The notes beneath the pieces are model-generated. The model was not told where the DNA came from, did no database searches, and saw only the letters and a list, made by a program, of their open reading frames with translations. From Salvelinus alpinus (Eukaryota; Chordata; Actinopteri; Salmoniformes; Salmonidae): a DNA stretch of 64,000 nucleotides. This document shows positions 13,148 to 36,804 of the stretch, piece by piece (the stretch's first letter is position 1; each line of letters starts with the position of its first letter). Position numbers and translations under genes: made by a program. The stretch lies in contig NC_092096.1 in NCBI RefSeq assembly GCF_045679555.1, positions 28,776,364 to 28,840,363 of the forward strand. Direction: 5' to 3'.

Positions 13148-13744
13148 TGGAAATTGTTAAAAGAAGTCCTTGTGCATAGAATTGTATGTTTCGTTTAACT
13201 TTGCAGTCATTTGTTTTTGTTTGGCATACATTTTAAAGTGAAATTGCACATGGGCTAAAACTCCTCTGTTGAGCATAGCTGGGGGAGTGTTGGAAGGTTG
13301 CACATGTTTAGGACTCATTGTTTTTGGATGAAACAATAAAAAAAAAAAGATAAAACAAAGGGTACACACTCCATATAGCAACTAATTATTAGCTAAGCTA
13401 GTTATTATTTCAATTAGTGTGTCTTGAGGGTCTACACACCAGGTCTTAATTAGTATGTGAAAGGCCAAGGTGGAAAACCCGGCATATACTGTGGTCCTCT
13501 AGCCGGACAGGAGTTGTGTACCCCTGCCTCTCACCCATGCATGGAATCTCTGATATAGATGCTGTTATACAGTAGCACAAATTGCTAGCCTACTTGAACT
13601 CTCTCATGAAATCCTCCTCATACAATAAGCTCACAATAGTGGCCTAGGACAGTGTTTCCCAAACTCGGTCCTGGAGCCCTCTGGGTGCACGTTTTGTTTT
13701 TTGACCTAGCACTACATAGCTGATTCAAATTGTTAGCCTAGATA

Positions 13745-14800
13745 CAGATACTTGTGAAAGGTCCCTCAGTCATGCAATGAATTTCAAACACAGATTCAAC
13801 CACAAAGACCAGGGAGGTTTTCCGATGGCTCGCAAAAGTGTTGAATGCGTGTTGACTCCAATGCTTCCCACAGTTGTGTCAAGTTGGCTGGAAGTCCAAT
13901 GGCTGATGGACCATTCTTGATGCACACAGGAAACTGTTGCGTGTGAAAATGAAAAACCCAGCAGCGTTGCAGTTCTTGACACACTCAAACCGGTGCACCT
14001 TACCCATTTAGCCTCTGAATGGCACACATACACAATCCATGTCTCAATTGTCTCAAGGCTTAAAAATCCTTCTTTAACCTTTCTCCTCCTTCATCTACAT
14101 GGATTGAAGTGGTATATCTCACTGGTCATCCCCAAAGCCAACACCTCCTTTGGCTGCCTTTCCTTCCAGTTCTCTGCTGCCAATGACTGGAATGAATTGC
14201 AACAATTGTTGAAGCTGGAGACTTCTATTTCCCTCACTAACTTTAAACATCAGCTATCTGAGCAGCTAACCGATCCCTGCAGCTGTACATAGCCCAATTG
14301 TAAATAGTCCATCCAATCTACCTACCTCATCCCCATATTGTTTTTATTTACTTTTCTGCTCTTTTGCACACTAGTATTTCTACTTGCACATCATCATCTG
14401 CACATCTATCACTCCAGTGTTAATTTGCTAAATTGTAATTACTTCGCTACTATGGCCTATTTATTGCCTTACCTCCTCACACTATTTGCACACACTGTAT
14501 ATAGACTTTCTTTTTTTATATTGTGTTATTGACTGTACACTTGTTTATTCCATGTGTAACTCTGTGTTGTTGTTTATGGCGCACTGCTTTGCTTTATCTT
14601 GGCCAGGTCGCAGATGTAAATGAGAACTTGTTCTCAACTAGCCTACCTGGTTAAATAAAGGTGAAATAAAATATAAATACATTTAACAAGTGACATCTAT
14701 AAGGGATCATAGCTTTCACCTGGATTCACCTGGTCAGTCTATGTCATGGAAAGAGCAGATGTTCCTAATGTTTCGTACATTCCGTTAAATATTGAGCGCC
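13745..14800. repeat. Composite: Tc1 scrap, repeat copy, LINE 3' end inserted
   Basis: 13745-13835 matches the inner part of the 7958 Tc1 (CAGATTCAACCACAAAGACC). 13840-14110 and 14685-14790 match 3490-3845, interrupted at GATTGAAGTGG by a LINE 3' end (14110-14680, CAATGACTGGAATGAATTGC ... AAATAAAGGTG). Confidence 0.7.
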
Positions 14801-17349
14801 TTGTTACACCAGTTACTGAAAGGACTATTGAGAACCCAGATGAACTTGGGAAAACACATGACAGATTGCACGCTGTGGCTTGTTTACTACTACTTGGCTT
14901 TCTCCATCCCCTGTTGTCAACATAAGCTCCTCTTCTTACAGGGTTAACAGCTTATTGCTCTCCCCAAGCTGCTTACGTTCAACCTTTGAGGCTCCACATT
15001 TTCTCACTAGGAGCGATGCAGTGGAAGATGATTAGGTGCGCCATCCTGAGTGATGGGATATTAAGCATGTGACCAACAGAGTGAGCTGATTTAGCCATGT
15101 GTCTTAGTTCACTATTCCTATTCGTTAAGGTTGGCCTTAGAACTGGAAAAGGCGGCTGTGCATTTATTTTAAAAAAACGTTATGAACCAAGCATGCGGAT
15201 TCAAAAATCTATTTTGTTTTTTATGCTGGTTTTGTCATCAGTAGTGGAAGATATGGTTTTGATCATGTCTGCCGACTACAGTAGACCACCAGACTGTTGT
15301 ATAAGTAGCAGCATCAGTTGAAGGCACATTTAGTGTTTTAACTTGAAGATACTTCATATCATGTCCTGTTGAACTACCCCTGGTCTGCTGAAATTGTGAT
15401 TCAATAGAAGCTGCAGTCTTTCCCTTCAATTACTCAATGAGGCACTAATCCTGTACCCCCCCCCCAGAGCAGACTGAGTTAGAGATCTGGACAGCCACAC
15501 TTGGTCATGTGGAGCTTTACCATGTGTCTCTTCTTTGTACTCAACCCTTCCAAAGCACAATGTTCTAAGCATGTACTGAACCCTTCCAAAACAAAAGGCA
15601 AATCTTCCAATTTCAAGTAAAGTCATCTAGTAAATCTGGCCAAGCAAGACTTGCCAGTACCACCCTGTCAGTCCAACTACGTAACACTTGAGTGAGCTCA
15701 TTCAAGCATCCCGTGATCTTTCAAGAAAAGGCCTACTGGGGAAGGTTATTTATTTTTGGAAACTCTTGAAGCCTATATAACAGAATTGATTTGAAAGTTA
15801 ATCTTTACCAACTATAGATGGACAGCCAAGTGATAGAATTGTTCTTGGAGCAGCATTTGCATCAGTCATTTCCAACTGAATGAGATCAGGAAATAGACTC
15901 TCGCTGTGCCCAGTGTGTCACCACAACGGCGCAGTAAATTATTGCCTCATTAACCTCACTGGGTGACTTTAAATTAACTTCTCTTAACTGAGTGTAAGGC
16001 TACCAATCTACTACTACTAATAACCTCCCCTGATTCTAACAAAACTGACAGCTCTCTGTGTGGCAAAGTGCATATCTTTTCCTTTTTTTTCTCATATTGG
16101 CTCACTATGAATTTTAGAACTAAGCATCAGCTTTAACATTAGTTGACCATATGTGAAGGCTCACTTAACGTCCTTGCCTGCCTTCATTATAAACTGAACC
16201 TCTTTAAATTCTGATGACAGTGAGGCATTTGGAACTACTGATCAGACTAGCTGATTCGGTCCAAAGGAGCTGAATTCCTTTCTCCCTTCCTCCATCGGTC
16301 TTAAAGGGCACCAGAGAGACCAAAACTGTCTGTTTGGTGACTGACTAAGCTGAAGCTCCCTGTTATATAAGTAAAAACAAAATTCGCTGCATATGCTGCT
16401 GGAAAGGTAAGTCTAGGCTCAAGTTTCAGGTATTGTGAGTAAGAAATGTCAGTCACGTGGTTAACAGGTGTTGTAAACACCCAGTTTTTGGGACATTTTG
16501 GGAAATTTCTGTGATATAATTCCAGGCGAGCCCATCCTAGGAACTCCTCTGCCAATGCCATGTTGTTTGCGATGCCATGCCTGCTATCTGCAGCTAGCCT
16601 CCCAGCCTCATAACTGGGTCAGTAGCAGTTCATCTCTGCCTGGTTCATTACTCCAACCTACAGTATATCACCAGGAAATGAAGTGATTTTGGCTGCTCGG
16701 GGATCCGTCTGTACTCAGTAAAGCTGCTGTCAGATTAAGTGAAATTAAATGTAATTTTAGACAGGCAGAGAGTGGGACAAGTCTGTGGTCCTCCTGCTGA
16801 GGGGCTTACCTGGGAAAATCTCACCTGTTGAATATGGCATGTCTTGGGAAGAATGCAACGCTTGGGGATGGAGTTATTTGACAAATGACTGACAATGCCG
16901 ACTGCCAATCAGCAATCAGCAATACTATCCATTTTATTTCTAGTACAGCACCCTAACATCAATCGTCTGTTTAGGCCTTCCTCTCGCTCTAGTGGAATGA
17001 GTCAGATATTTTACACGTTTTAATTCCAAACCATCTTTGCTTCAAAATGAAATTTCTCTTTATCCAAGGGTAAAATTGAGGTAAAATCTTGACATTTCCA
17101 GTTTTTCACACTTGAAAGACTAGCAGCCCACTTTGACATTTCTATTAGCTGTTTCAAAGGACAAAGTTCCCTTGGCTTAGTTTCAGAAGCATGAAGGCAT
17201 TGTCACCATACCAACAATTAGTATAAAATACAGGCAAAAAATGTCAGCACAATTAGGCTGATAAACTCTCTGCAATGGAGAGCTGGTAAATGAAATTAAG
17301 GAATCCTTACTTGCTACATCCATTTTTGGACTTCTACATTAAAGATATA
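14801..17349. other. No gene recognised
   Basis: Mostly unique-looking, AT-rich sequence. Short frames lack family signatures. Confidence 0.5.
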
Positions 17350-17676
17350 CAGTGCCTTCAGAAAGTATTCACACCCCTTGACTTTTTCCACATTTTGTTG
17401 TGTTACAGCCTGAATTTAAAATGTATTAAATTGAGATTTTGTGTCACTGGCCTACACATAATGGTGAAGTTTATTAATTACACTTTGGAAGGTGTATCAA
17501 TACACCCAGTCACTACAAAGATACAGGCGTCCTTCCTAACTCAGTTGCTGGAAAGGAAGGAAACCGCTCAGAGATTTCACCATGAGGCCAATGGTTACTT
17601 TAAAACAGCTACAGAGTTAAATGAGTGTGATCAGAGAAAACGGAGGATGGATCAACAACATTGTAGTTACTCCACA

Positions 17677-19176
17677 GTCTGTAACGGTGTATGGGTAAAA
17701 TCACTGGGGAAGCAAAGCCAGAAAAAAATGCCATATTGCAACCTATGTGTTGTGATAATTGCGTTGTTTGCTTTATAACCTGTTAGTTTAGATGCATTGC
17801 GACCGTGATATATAGGCCTAAGTCCCAGACAATAAGAAGACACAGTGGTAGAATAAATTAAACCACACTTTTGTTTCATCACAAAACCGGGGAGCAACCT
17901 CTGTCTGATGAAGTCCACAAAGCATATTGCATGTAAAAAACAGTAGCATGAACTACAGCATGGTCAAGCAAGTTGTTTCCGAAATTTTCAGACTACTTAA
18001 CAACTATTTATTTAGAACCATGGAGAGTTACCGCAAGTAGCAAAGAAAACAGGAGCTGCCTCCACTATTCCAGCACCATTTCAACTTCAACATTTCAACA
18101 TCATCAAATCACCTATGCTTAGTCTAATACAGTGACAACTAAAAGATACTAAAAACTATTTAGTCCAATCAACATAAGATAAATCTGATTTGGTTGTCCA
18201 TGGTTCAGACTTTTTTGTGTGTGTGCAAGCGTGCAAGTAGAAAAAACATGTTGACTCACCCTACTTGTAGAGAAACACCAATGCCGTCCTGTCTATGGCT
18301 CTGTCATACAGTACATGCTTTTATTTTTTGTTGTCCCAGGCTACCTAGCTAAAATGATTGCTCGCCAGCCTAACTTCCTTTGATGGGCAACGTTAGCTAG
18401 TTAACATTAGCCTTCTACATCTAGCTACATATTGAACTTCCATCATCTTAGTCCAGAGGCACAATGTATACATTTATGGTTGGATCAGCATCGCCATTAT
18501 AATCATTGGCCATTATGGAGAATTAAGTAAAACCACAAGTCCAAATTCCTACCTCCATCCATGGCTAATTTAGGAAAATAACACAAGATGCAACAATTCA
18601 AGTTGTTTCTGTCAATGACGAATTTCTCTCGATGTGATACACTCCTCCACATTGAACTCTTTTCCACCCTCTGTGGAAAAGGTTCTATGTGGAACCCAAA
18701 ATGGTTCTACCTGGAACAAAAATGGTTATACCTGGACCCAAAAGGGGCTCTTCAAAGGGTTCTCCTATGGGGACAGCCGAAGAATGCTTTTTGGTTCTAG
18801 ATGGCACCTTTTTTTTCCTAAGAGTGTAGGCGTGAAGTCAAATCCAAACTGGCTTCCCTTCACACTTTTTTTTTTTTTGGTGCACCAGGACCATTCATAT
18901 TTGAGCTCACTTGCATTCAATGCTACGGGCGTCAACAATGTCATACTATTTTTGACCAGACAGCATCAGACAGATGGCCTACACATACGCAGGCAGAGGG
19001 GCGCTATTTCGCTCGCTCGGATCCTTTCTCTGGTGAGATACATTCAGCCTCTTGCGAATGGCAGAAAAAGTATGAAACACAGAGAGACAAAAGATAAATT
19101 ATTTTATGTTTTTTTATAGGTACATTTTTTTGGAGGAATCCTGGCTTCCCTTGGCATCCATGAATACATGCCACTG
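17677..19176. mobile_element. About 1.5-kb non-autonomous DNA element inside a Tc1
   Basis: Comparison with the 7958 copy shows the Tc1 interrupted between ACTCCACA and CCACAATACTAAC, with TCCA(CA) on both sides. The ends read CAGT... and ...CACTG, which fits a hAT-like element, but a full 8-bp duplication is not clear. It holds no open frame of interest. It contains another repeat at about 18658-18827 with tandem GGTTCTACCTGGAAC-like units. Confidence 0.5.
18658..18827. repeat. GGTTCTA/TGGAAC-rich internal repeat
   Basis: A run of short related units (GGTTCTATGTGGAACCC, GGTTCTACCTGGAAC, GGTTATACCTGGACCC) followed by CTATGGGGACAGCCGAAGAA and CTAAGAGTGTAG. It looks like one half of a foldback repeat. 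The partner half is missing. Confidence 0.6.
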
Positions 19177-19683
19177 TCCACAATACTAACTTAATTGACA
19201 TTGAAAAGAAGGAAATATTCCAAAACATGCATCCTGTTTGGAAAAAAGGCAGTAAATTAATACTGCAATTAACTTTATGTCCTGAATACAAAGTGTTATG
19301 TTTGGGGTAAATCCAATACAACACATTACTGAGTACCACTCTCCATATTTTCAAGCATAGTGGTGGCTGCGTCATGTTATGGGTTGCTTGTAATCGTTAA
19401 GGACAAGGGAGTTTTTCAGGATAAAAAAATTGCATATGTTGTACAATCCAGGTGTGCAATGCTCTTATAGACTTACTCAGAAAGATTCACTGTATTGATA
19501 CTTGTGTAAATGTTATATTTCTTTATTTCATATTCAATACATTTGCAAACATTTCTGAAAACATGTTTTTACTTTGTCATTATAGGATACTGTGTTTAGA
19601 TGGGTGAGAAAAAAATCTATTTAAACCATTTTCAATTCAGGCTGTAAGAATTAAATGTGGAATAAGTCAAGGGGTATGAAAAC

Positions 19684-19842
19684 AGGCTAAGTTTAGCTCC
19701 AGGTTTTCAGTGGAGGCCAGACGGCCACCCTTCCTGGGTAAACTGTAGATACTGTAGCCCCTCAGCTGTCAGGGAAAGCAGGCTTCAGCCATGTGCTCGA
19801 CCCTGAGCAGGGAACCACCAAAGACCAAGGAGACCTGCCATC
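19684..19842. repeat. 159-bp templated insertion with 9-bp target duplication
   Basis: The segment AGGCTAAG...GCCATC is identical by eye to 21236-21394 and interrupts the tail of a Tc1. TATGAAAAC flanks it at 19675-19683 and 19843-19851; removing insert and one copy restores the Tc1 end. Confidence 0.85.
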
Positions 19843-20236
19843 TATGAAAACTTTCTGAAGACACCCATTGATCCCTGAAGAATCTAACTTAGAAGTGCCT
19901 CATGAGCTTAGTTCAGTTGTCCTACCCCATCAGAACCAAAGATATACACTTTTTTGCTCCAATGTAAATGTAAACAAACACTGTATAGCCTCAACATGGT
20001 TAAAACTATAATGTTTATATCATGGGTGGTCAGTCCTTGCATCCATAATCCTATGAATTTGAGAGTGGTCCATTTGTCCAGACACTTAATTGTTTCAACT
20101 GACACTTAATTGTTTCAACTGCGGATTCTAGCTTTAAGAGGGCTCTGTTCGGCCCCTTACAAAAAATATCCACTGGGGGATAAGACTCACACCAAGACAC
20201 CACTAAGCCAGCCCAGAAAATGTGGCTTCTGTTTTT

Positions 20237-20411
<175 letters not shown>

Positions 20412-21235
20412 TGAGTATGTAACTGTGACGGTCATCAATTGCTGACATGGAGTAAAAATGCTGAATGATGTCATTATGTTCAATGTCATCCGCTGCACCA
20501 CTTTTCCTCTCCTGTATTGTTTAAAAAAATAATTTTACCCAGACAAAACCTGCACAGAGGAACTCTCTTACCTCTAGCTTTGATAAAGAGAGTTTATGCT
20601 TATCCACGGTCTAGTCCACTCCACTCTGACCATATTGTCGAAAAATGTGAAGTGACAGAAATACATGGATTATTTCCTAATTGCCAGTGAATGTTTGTTC
20701 TTTCCCAGGGCTGAGCCAACTAATCCGGTCAGCGTTGTTGGGGCCTTACAAATCCAGGGGCTAGTTGCCATGGCGAGATATTGTTTGCATCCAGTCATGC
20801 CAGCGCCGCCAATGTGGGCGGTCCCCTCGTCAGCATGCTTCTTTGTTTGTGTACCACTTGTTAGAACAACCCCCCTCGTCTGTGCACACATCCTTGGAAG
20901 CTTTAAAGTTCTCTCCGTAGTGCATTGGTCTATCACTCAGGTTCATCTTTGGTTTTAGCAGTGGAAAATCTGGAATAATATCTGTTTATTTTATCAACTG
21001 TACTTTTAATGGATTAGTATAGTATTTGGATTTCCTATTTACTAAAGAAATAACTCAATTTAATAACAGGCAACATTATGATATCAAAGAGCAACTTCTA
21101 TTCTCACATTTTCTCTCCTGCGAAGCTGTGCAAAACTGCCGACCTTTCACTCTTCTGTGATCTTACTGTGCAGTAGAGTCCTTCCCCTCCCCCCGTCTTC
21201 AAGGCATGGAGAGAATGCAGGTTGAATAGAGGGCC

Positions 21236-21394
21236 AGGCTAAGTTTAGCTCCAGGTTTTCAGTGGAGGCCAGACGGCCACCCTTCCTGGGTAAACTGTAG
21301 ATACTGTAGCCCCTCAGCTGTCAGGGAAAGCAGGCTTCAGCCATGTGCTCGACCCTGAGCAGGGAACCACCAAAGACCAAGGAGACCTGCCATC
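21236..21394. repeat. Probable source copy of the 159-bp segment
   Basis: Identical to 19684-19842 but without flanking duplication or an obvious transposon host, so it is the likely donor. No open frame or known motif was seen. Confidence 0.75.
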
Positions 21395-24300
21395 TTTAGG
21401 TCATCGTGCTTCACAATCTCTTGCCCTTTAGACTGGCGCCATGATTTAGTTAGATTAGTTAGTTAGATTTAGTTATAGTCAAGGTAGGTCTGTACTGAAG
21501 AAAAGTCCAGATTTCCCACTCCTGACAAAGTGAATTTGGTACCACCAGAATTGAGGTATTAAGGTAAACACACTATCAAATGTTTTATGCATGTAGCTAT
21601 ACTAATTTGACTGTGTAGCATTCAAAGACTGTAAGTAGGCTAAATGACGCTCAAGGGCTCAAGTTTCTCCACTACCAATTCTGAGGCTGTGATTGCATCT
21701 GGTTGCCTAATATCCAGTACTACGTGATAATCTTACGATGGAGGGGCGAATGACTTCAACACAAATATTCTCATAGATGTGTCCATACCATGTCCTCTTG
21801 GTAATTAGGAATACACAATATTGTGTGTATGTGGTCTTTTGTTAGTTCAACTCAGGTCAGAACTATGATTGAGTGTCAATTGGCATTAAGACAGTAACAG
21901 TAGTACTGTATTTGATTAGCGATGTTGTGTCATCATTACAGCGTATTTTCCACATTGATGATAATTGATTATGTATTTCACATTGTTCAATAACATCAAT
22001 TAAGGCATTAGGCATCCAAAGTTACATCAATATTCTGATGAAAGACAGGTTTTCTACAAAGCCAATTTGAAGAGTTTTCTGAGTCGGATGACATTTATAC
22101 ATGATCCACCAAAGAACCATGACTGTTGATATTCACCCCAAACAAATACTTTGGCATTGAAGAAATAACTTTGATCTAAGTGCTAATTCATACATTTTGT
22201 AGTCCCTGTGTACGGGTGCTGATGATGTCAGATGTGAGTGTGAGCCTTACAGGATGAAGTAACATAGGCAACATTGCCAAAGGAGACCAAAATTTGCACC
22301 CAGAGGGGGCCCCAGGACCGAGTTTGAGAAACTCTGCTCTAGTATCTAATTTCTTTGTCATATTCCTCTCCCATTACTGCTACAGTCAATATTGGCAGCC
22401 AGACAATCCCATAGAATCAGAGCATATAAAAAAAAATATATATATACAGCACCAGTCAAAAGTTTGGACACCTACTCATTCAAGGGTTTATTTGTACTAT
22501 TTTCTACATTGTAGAATAATAGTGAAGACATCAAAACTATGAAATAACACTTATGGAATTCCATATGTACAGACTGTCAGCTTTAATTTGAGAGATTTTA
22601 ATTCATATCGGGTGAACCGTTTAGAAATTACAGCACTTTTTGTACATAGTCCCATTTTAGGGGAGCAAAAGTATTGCGACAAATTCACTTATGTGTATTA
22701 AAGTAGTAGAAAGTTAAGTATTTGTTCCCATATTCATAGTACACAATGACTACATCAAGCTTGTGACTACACATTTGTTGGATACATTTGCTCTTTGTTT
22801 TGCGTTTTTGGGAGGACGCCCTGGACCCCCCCGTCTACTTCCCCCGCCCAATATGTACACCACAATTTCGCCCTTGTGAAGTAATGACATCCTTTATCCT
22901 TAGTAGTCAAGCTTCTTTTTCCATCGAGGCTCTCAGTCAAAGAAGGGTGGTTTCAGTTATACTTAACATGTGACAGATGTTGAGAATAGAGGATGGAGAG
23001 AGAATCTCACAGGGAGCTCCTCAGTCTGACACCCAGCCCCTGCCTTCAGAGGTCCTGTGGTTAAAGATTCTATAACCCAATCCATATTTCTCAGTATTCC
23101 ACAAAAGGTATTTTTATGATCTTATCAAATGCTTGAGGAATGGAATTTATTAGATTGGAAAAACACCATACTTCTACATTGTGTCATATAATCCCATATC
23201 CTTACCTCCTCTGCCACCCAAAATACAATTTCCATGTGAACACTTAACACCTGGCAGCCTGCACCTCTCTCTCCTACCCCTGAGCTGTGTGCAGCATGGG
23301 AATGGCCCTATTTACAGCCAGTTACCAGGCGGCTCTGGCCTGGAGATTCTGCAGTAACTGTCTACAGTTACAAATCACTCTGCCAGTTCCCAGTGCAACA
23401 CAAGACTGCCTCCGGGATTCCAAAGGCCTGTATACGTAGCGTGGTGCCCCTGAACGGCTAGCTCAGTCAGGGAAGGCCTCAGTAACCAGAGGTGTCTCGG
23501 AGGGATACCCGCGGCAGGATGGTGTTGAACCAGAGGGAACGTGACAGGGAATTGTTGTGAGGCTGGCAGCAGGTGTGATGAAGATGCTTAAAGAGGCAAG
23601 GGAGCTGTTGCCATCTTACGTGTCATTAGGGAGTTAAGGATCAGAAAGTGGATAATGGGACGAAACAGGAAAACGGATGGCCGTTCCGAGAGAGGGATAA
23701 AAAATGACGCTTAAACTCCGTGCATCTGTGTTTCCCTGGCCCGGCAGGCTGGCGGTTCAGATCTGCACTGTTGCGTCTGCTTGATGCCTTGCCAGGTCTG
23801 TAATCATTGCCTTTCAGCTAAGGTGCTTGTGTCAGCAGTTTAAAGGGTTCCTCATGCAAGCGACCAGAGAAAGCTTTCCCGTAGGCATTACCAAATAGAA
23901 CCCCCATCGTCAGATAGGGCCTTCGAGACAGACCGACAGACACTGCATTAAACCCCTTATTCCAATGATTAAATGTGTACCTCGAAACCAGAAACTGTAA
24001 CTAAACTTCTGCTGAAGTTTCTCCTTCGTCCTTGGTAGTAGATACAGAGGGACTCCTAAAGTAGCTTTTAAGTGCATGTAGTGCAGCAACAGATTCCTAA
24101 ATGTTGAGAGAGTGCGGTTCTGATTTATAAGCCTTTTTCTATCCATGTAACCCGCATCAGTTTGGAAATGCAATGCTCTGATTCTATGGGACTCTATGGC
24201 TGCCAATACTGACTGTAGCAGTAATGGGAGAGGAATATGACAAAGCAATAAGACACGAGAGCAAGTTTTCTCAAACTTGGTCCTGCCCGTTTTGATAGAG

Positions 24301-24565
24301 ATACGGGGTGATGTTGAGTGGTTTAATTCGCATCAATGAACTGGAATCTTCTTTGCTGTCTCATCTCACTTGTAGTCACCAAGAAAGTTGCAATTTCCCA
24401 GAACCTCTTATTTGTACATTTTTAAGCTTACTGAGCAAGATGGATAATTTAGCATTGTTTGTGAGTCTCTGTATTTCAGTGTTTTGTGTGTGTGCATTTT
24501 GGAATACAGTAAACTCACAGAGCTATATAGTAAACCCAGCATTTGACAGTCTCTCTGTTCTATAG
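21395..24565. other. Region upstream of rassf8 coding exon 1
   Basis: Apart from the Tc1 ends at 22447-22800, no gene or repeat is recognised. GC content rises at 23300-23800. An upstream rassf8 noncoding exon could lie here but none is identified. Confidence 0.4.
22447..22800. mobile_element. Two adjacent Tc1-family end fragments
   Basis: 22447-22562 begins CAGCACCAGTCAAAAGTTTG, the end of the family at 27807. 22563-22800 carries a different Tc1 end (CAGACTGTCAGCTTTAATTTG and GGGAGCAAAAGTATTGCGAC). Neither has a partner end. Confidence 0.6.
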
Positions 24566-24636
24566 AATGCTGGAGAGATCCTGTGTAGCGCCCCCTTGTG
24601 TGGAGGAGGAATGACGACGCCCCCTCGATGAGAGCT
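24566..24636 (+). promoter_or_regulatory. rassf8 5' leader with two overlapping upstream ORFs
   Basis: ATG at 24567 opens 15 codons ending in TGA at 24612-24614. A second ATG at 24611 overlaps that stop in an ATGA arrangement and runs six codons to TGA at 24629-24631. The second stop in turn overlaps the alternative in-frame main ATG at 24628. The preferred main start is 24637. Chained uORFs commonly reduce main-frame initiation; that effect here is inference. Confidence 0.5.
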
Positions 24637-34898
<10,262 letters not shown>

Positions 34899-35002
34899 CC
34901 CCTGACCTTTACCTTCTGCTGCCTACCATCAGTGACCCTCTGCTGGAGTTGAGTCGGCTTCTCCCCTGGAGGATCCATCTCTTATCTCCATTGGAGCGCC
35001 AC

Positions 35003-35144
35003 CAGAGGAGGCTGGTGGGAGGAGCTATAGGAGGAAGAGCTCAATGTAATGGCTGGAATGGAATAAATGGAATGGTACCAAACACATGGAAACAACCATT
35101 ACAATGAGCACTTGCGCTGGCAGCTCATCCCCTAGCCTCCTCTG
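35003..35144. mobile_element. Short MITE in the rassf8 3' untranslated region
   Basis: CAGAGGAGGCTGGTGGGAGG at the left; the right end CCTAGCCTCCTCTG is its inverse. A relative lies inside 6357-6622. Confidence 0.65.
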
Positions 35145-36804
35145 ATCTCCACCCTGTCCTCACACAATGCCATCCTTCCCCTTCTCTCTGCTGACTTTCC
35201 TCTATCTTCCATGAGAACACACAGAGACCCTCAACAGTTTTGTCAAGACTATAGGATTTAGAATGTTTGCCTCGTTTTGGCTGATCTGCCACTGGTAGAT
35301 AGCTGGAGAGCTCGACCGTGTCCTTGCTATGCATTTCAAACAGTCATGCTTCTTTGAGGAACAGAATGCCCAACTTCTCTATTTCCTCTCGAAGATCTAC
35401 AAGGACTCAGTAGATGCGAAAAATATGGTATTAACACCACCTAGCACTCTGTTACCTTCATATAGCAAGCTAATGGACTAGTAAAGTGCACAATCACAGT
35501 CATGTGATGACAACTAGAGTCAACCGCTGCCCTTGGCCCTGTACAACCATGAGGAAATCCAGCTGTTTGTAGGGGTTGAGACTGAAGAAAGTCCCTTTGA
35601 GATCAGGCGATATAGAGGAAATGAAAATATCTTCAGACAACCATGATTTACAAAGACAGAGGTCTCAAAAGTCTATTGGGCATTTGTTACAGAAACAGAA
35701 TGGGTCAGAAAACCATATTTTACACAGATAGGCCACCTTGTGTGAGACCTGTGGTGTGTAGCAGAGCCATATCTGACTGCCTTATAAGTATTTTTCTGTT
35801 TTAAAGACTTTAAGAACAGTAAAGGCTGTTATAACAGATACTTATAGACATGGCAGCTATGCTCCAGAGATCCGATGGACCATTCATGGTCAACACAGCA
35901 GTCTAGTGACTAATTGTTGATCAGTTTTGTATTTTTTTTGTGACTGATGACAATAGCTGTATAATCTGGTCTGCCACTGGGTGGCAGAATACATCTCACA
36001 AAACATTTTGCTAGGATCTTAATATTGGTCATTTCATATTGATTATACATGCAAAAATGTTACATTATGCAATTTATGTGGTTACTCACTTTCATCGTTG
36101 GAATCTTTTAGTATGCTGTAAGTTTACCGTTGCACTTTTACTTTGGAAGGGCCTGTACAATTTGTACTTACCACTTAGTTTTTATAGATAATGTCCTGTT
36201 TGTGTTGAGTGGTTTTCTTTTCTCATTTGTAACCTCTTGAAGAATCGTGGGTTTGTCTATTGTCTTACATGGCTAATCATTTTTATGAAGTTAAAAGATG
36301 TCTCACATGAACCAAAGCAAGTTAGACAATGTGATTGGTGGCGGTCAACCTGAATGTACTTAATTTGTTAAAACAGAACATGCTCTGTAAATACCTTTAC
36401 AGGGGCCACTGTATCTGCCTCCACTTTAAAAGTGATGCATTTGTAATGGAGAGTTATTGGACTGTGAATGTATCTGTCAATAGATCGTACTCCACTCTGT
36501 GGCTCTTCAGCCTCGTGGAGAGAGAACTGAGTGAGATAAGAGGTTGTTGTTTGGTTGTGGACTAGTTGATACCAGGGAACCCACCAACAGCAAAGTCGGT
36601 GGACGCACGTCAAGGTCAACAGACTGACCTGAAGCTCGTTCCATTCAGTATTATTGATGTCCTAGTTTGGATCATGAAGGGTTGAGCTGTGTCGCCGAAA
36701 TGTAACCGAACTGTAACCCACTAAAACAAGAACAATGGCTCTTAACAACGTACACAGTGTAGACTATTAGCATGCCTTACTGAATTGTAAATAATCACTA
36801 CATA
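35145..36804. other. Probable rassf8 3' untranslated region and flank
   Basis: Repeat-poor, no coding frame. No clear polyadenylation hexamer decides the end. Confidence 0.4.

Larger units (their letters stand above)
17350..19864. mobile_element. Tc1-family element broken by two insertions
   Basis: The left end CAGTGCCTTCAGAAAGTATTC lies beside TA, and the right part ends TATGAAAACTTTCTGAAGAC. It resembles 7958-10980 but is interrupted at 17677-19176 by about 1.5 kb, and at 19684-19842 by a 159-bp copied segment. Internal transposase sequence is decayed. Confidence 0.8.

Noticed and set aside
13770-14292. Frames of 87-99 residues around 14 kb
   Set aside because: They fall in the composite of repeat copies; the plus-strand one is the C-terminal end of the LINE seen intact at 32244-32639.
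17290-17778. 162-residue plus-strand frame
   Set aside because: It crosses the junction of a Tc1 with its insert and is made of decayed transposon sequence.
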